From Hypomesus transpacificus (taxonomy: Eukaryota; Chordata; Actinopteri; Osmeriformes; Osmeridae), in the NCBI RefSeq assembly GCF_021917145.1, contig NC_061075.1:5293240-5357239 (forward strand): a stretch of 64,000 nucleotides of DNA. The letters run 5' to 3'. The notes beneath the pieces were generated by a model, which saw only the letters and a list, made by a program, of their open reading frames with translations, searched no databases and had not been told where the DNA came from. The position numbers and the translations under genes are program-made. Numbering within the stretch: the first letter of the stretch is position 1; every line of letters begins with the position of its first letter. Below, piece after piece: positions 59,920 through 64,000 of this stretch.

Positions 59920-60929
59920 CAGTTTTTCACAATTGCTAATACACATTTCTTGAAACAGTCAACCATTTTCTCAAAACTGTAAACACAAAACCAAATATTC
60001 AAACTCAATTTTCCAAAACCTCTGACTCTTCTGGCAAAACAAACACTCGCCCCCAGACCATGTAACCTGTGCTCAAAATCAAACAATGCTGTCAGATCAT
60101 AAACACAGCAAATCAATATATAAACACCATGGAGCAATCATTTGACACGACACATAAAAATGGAGAACACAACATCCAGGACATGTAGTTCCATGTAAAG
60201 ACAAATTTGTTTATGTATACACAGTAAATGCATTTACGTAGCAATAAAGATAATTTATTTTGGATTTTGAAACACTGGATTTTGGTGTTTCAACACCCAT
60301 TGACACTTTCCTGATGTATGACTATGTTTAGCCTGTGTACTGCACCTCTGTTTTGCCAACCGTCTCTGGAGGAGGGGATCCCTCACTGAATTGCTCCTCC
60401 CAAGGTTTCTTCAATTTTCTCTCCTCCTTTTCCGAGAGTTTTTCCCTGTCTTCCTTGAGGGTTGAGGTTGGCTGGGTGGCAGTTCTTTCAGAATGACCCT
60501 GGTATATGGGTTTCAGTCATAGACCTTTCACCGCCACACAGAGAAAAACTCTTCAATTGGGTTGAGAAAAGGGCTGTGTGGTGGAAGGTAAACATTTACA
60601 GTAAAAAATGCTGGTTGATGTTGAACTATTGTATATAGACACCACAGTGAAAGGTGACATTGTCCCAAACCACCATTAGAAGTGTGAACAATTTTGAGTC
60701 ATTGTGTTTTACAGATGACAACTGTGTTGTAGTTGTGTTTACTGTTTGCCCCTTGTGTTTACCATTTTGTAGCACAAGTGCATCACAGTGCAAAATGTGT
60801 TTAGTGAATGAGAATGTGTTTAAAGTTTTGCCAAAAGAGTGTCTGATTTGACAAATTGGTTTAGTTCACTGAACATTTGATTCAGAGAATGGGGTTTAGT
60901 GTTTTAGCAATTGTGAACAATTGTAAAAT
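59920..60929 (-). mobile_element. Decayed IS630/Tc1-superfamily element
   Basis: TTTTTCACAATTGCTAATAC at the left pairs with a mirrored TTTTAGCAATTGTGAAC near 60,892-60,909 at the right. The inner flanks are similarly A/C-rich in both arms. A minus-strand stretch near 60,570-60,450 reads SPFLNPIEEFFSVWR, the last catalytic-Glu block of a DDE transposase, followed by stop codons. The transposase is otherwise unreadable. Confidence 0.6.
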
Positions 60930-61589
60930 AGACTACTTCACTAGTAGGCCTACTTGACAGTAAATGCAGATGAACAGGAGTGGAGCAATTCTACTTCATT
61001 TACATCTTTTACTTATTTTTGGTGGCTCTTTAATCATGAGATGTGTGAAAATACAAAATGCAAAATGACTACTACCTTCACTACACCACCAAAGTAATGC
61101 ATTGTAATAACATGGAAACACAGCAATTATCAGTTGGTAACTGCATTTACATCTTCAAATTGCTAATGACACAATTAAATACATTTTATTTACTTGTTCT
61201 GCCACATGATATCAATTTCAACTCACTATACAGTATGCCTGTATACAGTGCCTATTATTGTGAATTATTTTAGAGGTGCTTACTTTGTGTAACCTAAAAT
61301 ATTATGTTACTTTTCTTAAGACAATCGGATGGGTACCCAGGTAAAGGTAAAATGTGTAGGTGACTGATTCTAATACCTTGTTGTTTGCATCTCTTCATAC
61401 ATTTTCCAGTTAGAATACATAAACAAATACTAACACAATACTAATGAATGTACTTTCCACAGATCAGATTATCAACATACTGTAGCTTTAGGAGTCTTAA
61501 AGCTCTGGAAACTGTATATGTCAGGTTTTAATTGAACAATACTCTAATTGAACTGGGTAAAACCTACTGTGGTACATATGGCTTGTTGA
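60930..61589. other. 3' flank of the guanylate cyclase gene
   Basis: No gene is seen. The 3' UTR of the minus-strand cyclase should lie here. I could not assign its poly(A) site. Confidence 0.4.
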
Positions 61590-64000
61590 CTAGTTGCTAA
61601 CTGGTACAGGGACACTCCTGAAGTCAGCTGCTTTAAGCACAGGGTCTGTATCCTCTTCTCTCTTTGATTCCAGCCACCATGTTGTCATATCACCTTTACC
61701 CTGGAAGAACAAAACACAAAGTATGTCTGTCTCGCAGTCTCTTCTGTCCATAGCATCTCTACCAGTTGAGTGTGTCTCTTAATAAAGAGGGACAGTGTTT
61801 GGAGAGCATGTGCATCTTCATGAATACAGAATGCTAGGGGATATGTGTACTCAGCTGCTGAGGCCAGACCCTTATTGAGACATACAGTCTTCCAATGAGA
61901 AAGAAGTATGGGGTCCCATCTCATAGGACCAATGTCTCCCCTACCCCCCACCCGACCTTTTGTTCCAACCTGTATTTCATAAGTCAGTATCAACCCTGTG
62001 CTATAACTAAATCCTTCTATTCAAATGGGGTGTAGGGTCATTGCTTTAAGAAATATTCTGGAGACCAATAAAGGGAATATCAGAAAGACCCACAAAGCCT
62101 TTAATAAAAAATAATTACAAATAGTATCAAATCTCCCTCAAATATACAAATGCAAAATTCTCAAATGTTTATAGAATATTAGTGAGTTTAGTGAACAATC
62201 CAACATAATTTAGATCTAGAGCCTGTACACATAAGCAAATACACAAAGAAATCAATGGAATCTCACATGAAAATGGCTGAAACAGTGCTCACCTGTAGCT
62301 TGACTAATTCCCATTGTAGTAAAGAATAGTGAACAGTCTGTCACATATATGTATCTAAACTAAGAGGCAGGGATTGCTTATTTATAGTATGTCACTTACT
62401 CCTCATCTTTAATTGGATAACAATATTTAAATATACATACTAAAGACATATTTTATTTTGTTTAGTTATTGTTAGCTTACCTTGACATTCAGTGATCCCC
62501 TGCAAGTCAGGACATACCCTCCTAGAGTGTGAAGCAGCTCAGCAGTATCTCCACTTACCTGTATTTTAAGGGCTGGGGACATAACAAAGAAGTATGCATC
62601 GGAGTAATGGGACAAATTGCCATTTGAATGTAATCCCAATCAGTAGATCAAGTATCAGCAAATTCTTCCTTTACATTATCTTATTATGTTATAGTATATA
62701 ATCCATTGTTATCTTCACATTTGTCATGTTGTTGTCTTCATAATACAACTGTATGTTGATTGATTCTTGAATTACAGTCTGTATGTTGTACTTTTTGTTT
62801 TGCAATTTTGTTGTTGTCGTCGGTCACCTCATTCTAAGCATGTCATTGTCTAGATGTCTCTATATATTTAGAAATTAATGAACAATAAATAATTGTTACA
62901 TTTGTATTTGTCACCTTTTTTATTTGTTGTTCCCATGGCCTGTGCTTGACCAGAAAGAAAGCTGTCAGGGCCCCATTTGATATGATACTAGAACTGTCTT
63001 TTTGTATTCCTTAATATGCTTTTCCATCTACCAGCTGTTGATGAACTCGCTGACTGAGAGTCAGAGAGTCTTTTTAACAAACCATTACTGCTTCTTTTAT
63101 TTGGTCACTATTCTTGTCTGGTCTTTGGTCTCTCTCCTCTCCGTTGACTGACAAAGTTGTATAAATCCCAAAACCTTAATCAATATCCCACTATTGGTGG
63201 AGACGGATCCTTTTCTTTAACATAAGTGCCATATTACAAGAATTCAGACCTACAAACTGCAGAGAAAAACCTCCAAAAATTTGTGATGTATCAACTTGTT
63301 TATTTACTGAATGTATTTAAGAAATATCTACATATTGTAGTAACATTATCTATTGTTATTGTATTTCACTTTTCCAATCTGGGATAGTCTAGAGCACCTA
63401 TTTGCCACCATTAACCTGTTGTCTTGGATCAGAGGATTAGGAGCTCAGTGTACATAAATGCCCCCCCCCCCCCTTCCCTAACTGCTCTGCAGGGTGCAGG
63501 AAGACAGAGAAAAAGGAAATCGAGCTTCGCACAGGGACTCATTCTGTGGCCCTTTTAAAGTCAACGTCATTAGCTGCCCTATGAACAATACACTTAACCT
63601 TGGCTTGAACAAAACAAACAGGAGATTTTATTTTTAGCGTGTCTCCCACGCTCTTTTAAAATATTCAACCTGGATACAGATATTAATTAAAGTAATGTAC
63701 CGTAATCTCATTTTTGCCTGAGTACCTTCACTTGTTGATTCCATCCGTGAAGACGTGTTCACCGTGTCACCAAATAAACAGTACCGAGGCATTTTGGTCC
63801 CTACAACACCTGCGACAACAGGTCCTATGAAAAAAGAAATGTACACATCATGGTTGTAAATGTGTCTCAGATCATAAATGAAAAAAATCATACCAGTCAT
63901 AATTTGTTTTTCAAATTTCATTCAGGCAATGAGATTATAACATAGAAAGGTTTCAGGCAGAGAGTACCTGAGTGGATGCCTGCTCGTATCTTTAGCTGGG
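61590..64000 (-). CDS. Guanylate cyclase, 3' part (last four coding exons)
   Basis: Class III nucleotide cyclase that makes cGMP from GTP; only the catalytic-domain end is in the window. Exons: 64000-63968 ([10 protein letters not shown]), 63824-63726 ([20 protein letters not shown], then [12 protein letters not shown]), 62572-62481 ([20 protein letters not shown], then RGSLNVK), 61700-61590 ([11 protein letters not shown]..., stop TAG). All junctions are in phase. The Cys in PRYCLFGD is the guanine-selecting residue of guanylate cyclases (Asp in adenylate cyclases), and N..SR are the conserved catalytic-site residues. A beta-2-like soluble subunit or a receptor type are both possible. The N-terminal domains that would decide are outside the window. 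Confidence 0.85.

Overview
The window is genomic DNA from a teleost fish. It holds two intron-rich vitellogenin (egg-yolk precursor) genes with poly-serine phosvitin, an ssx2ip-type gene next to them, spliced vertebrate-style genes, and a dense mix of fish transposons (Tc1/mariner, PIF/Harbinger, hAT, a Gmr1-like Ty3/gypsy element, a tRNA-derived SINE, an L2-like LINE). I cannot name the species.

Layout. 1-1,900: gene-free flank with a palindromic MITE. 2,023-10,660 (minus): complete vitellogenin gene A, 34 coding exons, about 1,721 codons. 10,661-38,946: a 28-kb divergent intergenic region that is largely mobile DNA: a Harbinger relic (11.3-12.6 kb), MITEs (13.7-15.4 kb), a hAT/DUF4371 transposase relic (15.7-18.1 kb), a Gmr1-like LTR retrotransposon broken by other elements (18.6-25.2 kb), a solo LTR (27.2-27.5 kb), a hAT non-autonomous element with perfect 8-bp target duplication (28.0-29.1 kb), a 1.2-kb TIR element, a 90-bp tandem array, and a complete Tc1 transposon with an uninterrupted transposase frame (35.5-37.2 kb). 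38,947-47,328 (plus): complete vitellogenin gene B, 34 coding exons, 1,701 aa. 49,093-57,835 (minus): complete ssx2ip-like gene, 13 coding exons, 580 aa, with transposons in its introns and one inserted at its stop codon. 59.9-60.9 kb: decayed IS630/Tc1-type element. 61,590-64,000 (minus): last four exons of a guanylate cyclase that runs off the window.

How the genes relate. The two vitellogenins are head-to-head paralogs with matching exon structures and, at about -190 and -165 from their ATGs, matching near-consensus oestrogen response elements. This fits oestrogen-driven hepatic expression of yolk precursor. Each protein reads, in order, signal peptide, lipovitellin heavy chain, phosvitin, lipovitellin light chain, and a cysteine-rich beta-prime/C-terminal (vWF-D) part. 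The ssx2ip and guanylate cyclase genes are not functionally linked to yolk. As I remember it, ssx2ip is a known neighbour of vitellogenin loci in other vertebrates, so the window looks like an ancient conserved block opened up by transposons.

I found no clearly new biological system. The most useful leads are the paired hormone-response elements, a GC-AG intron shared by both vitellogenins, the TTAA insertion exactly at the ssx2ip stop codon, the gag-PR-IN-RT-RH gene order of the gypsy element, the nested and interleaved transposon stacks, and the intact Tc1 transposase.
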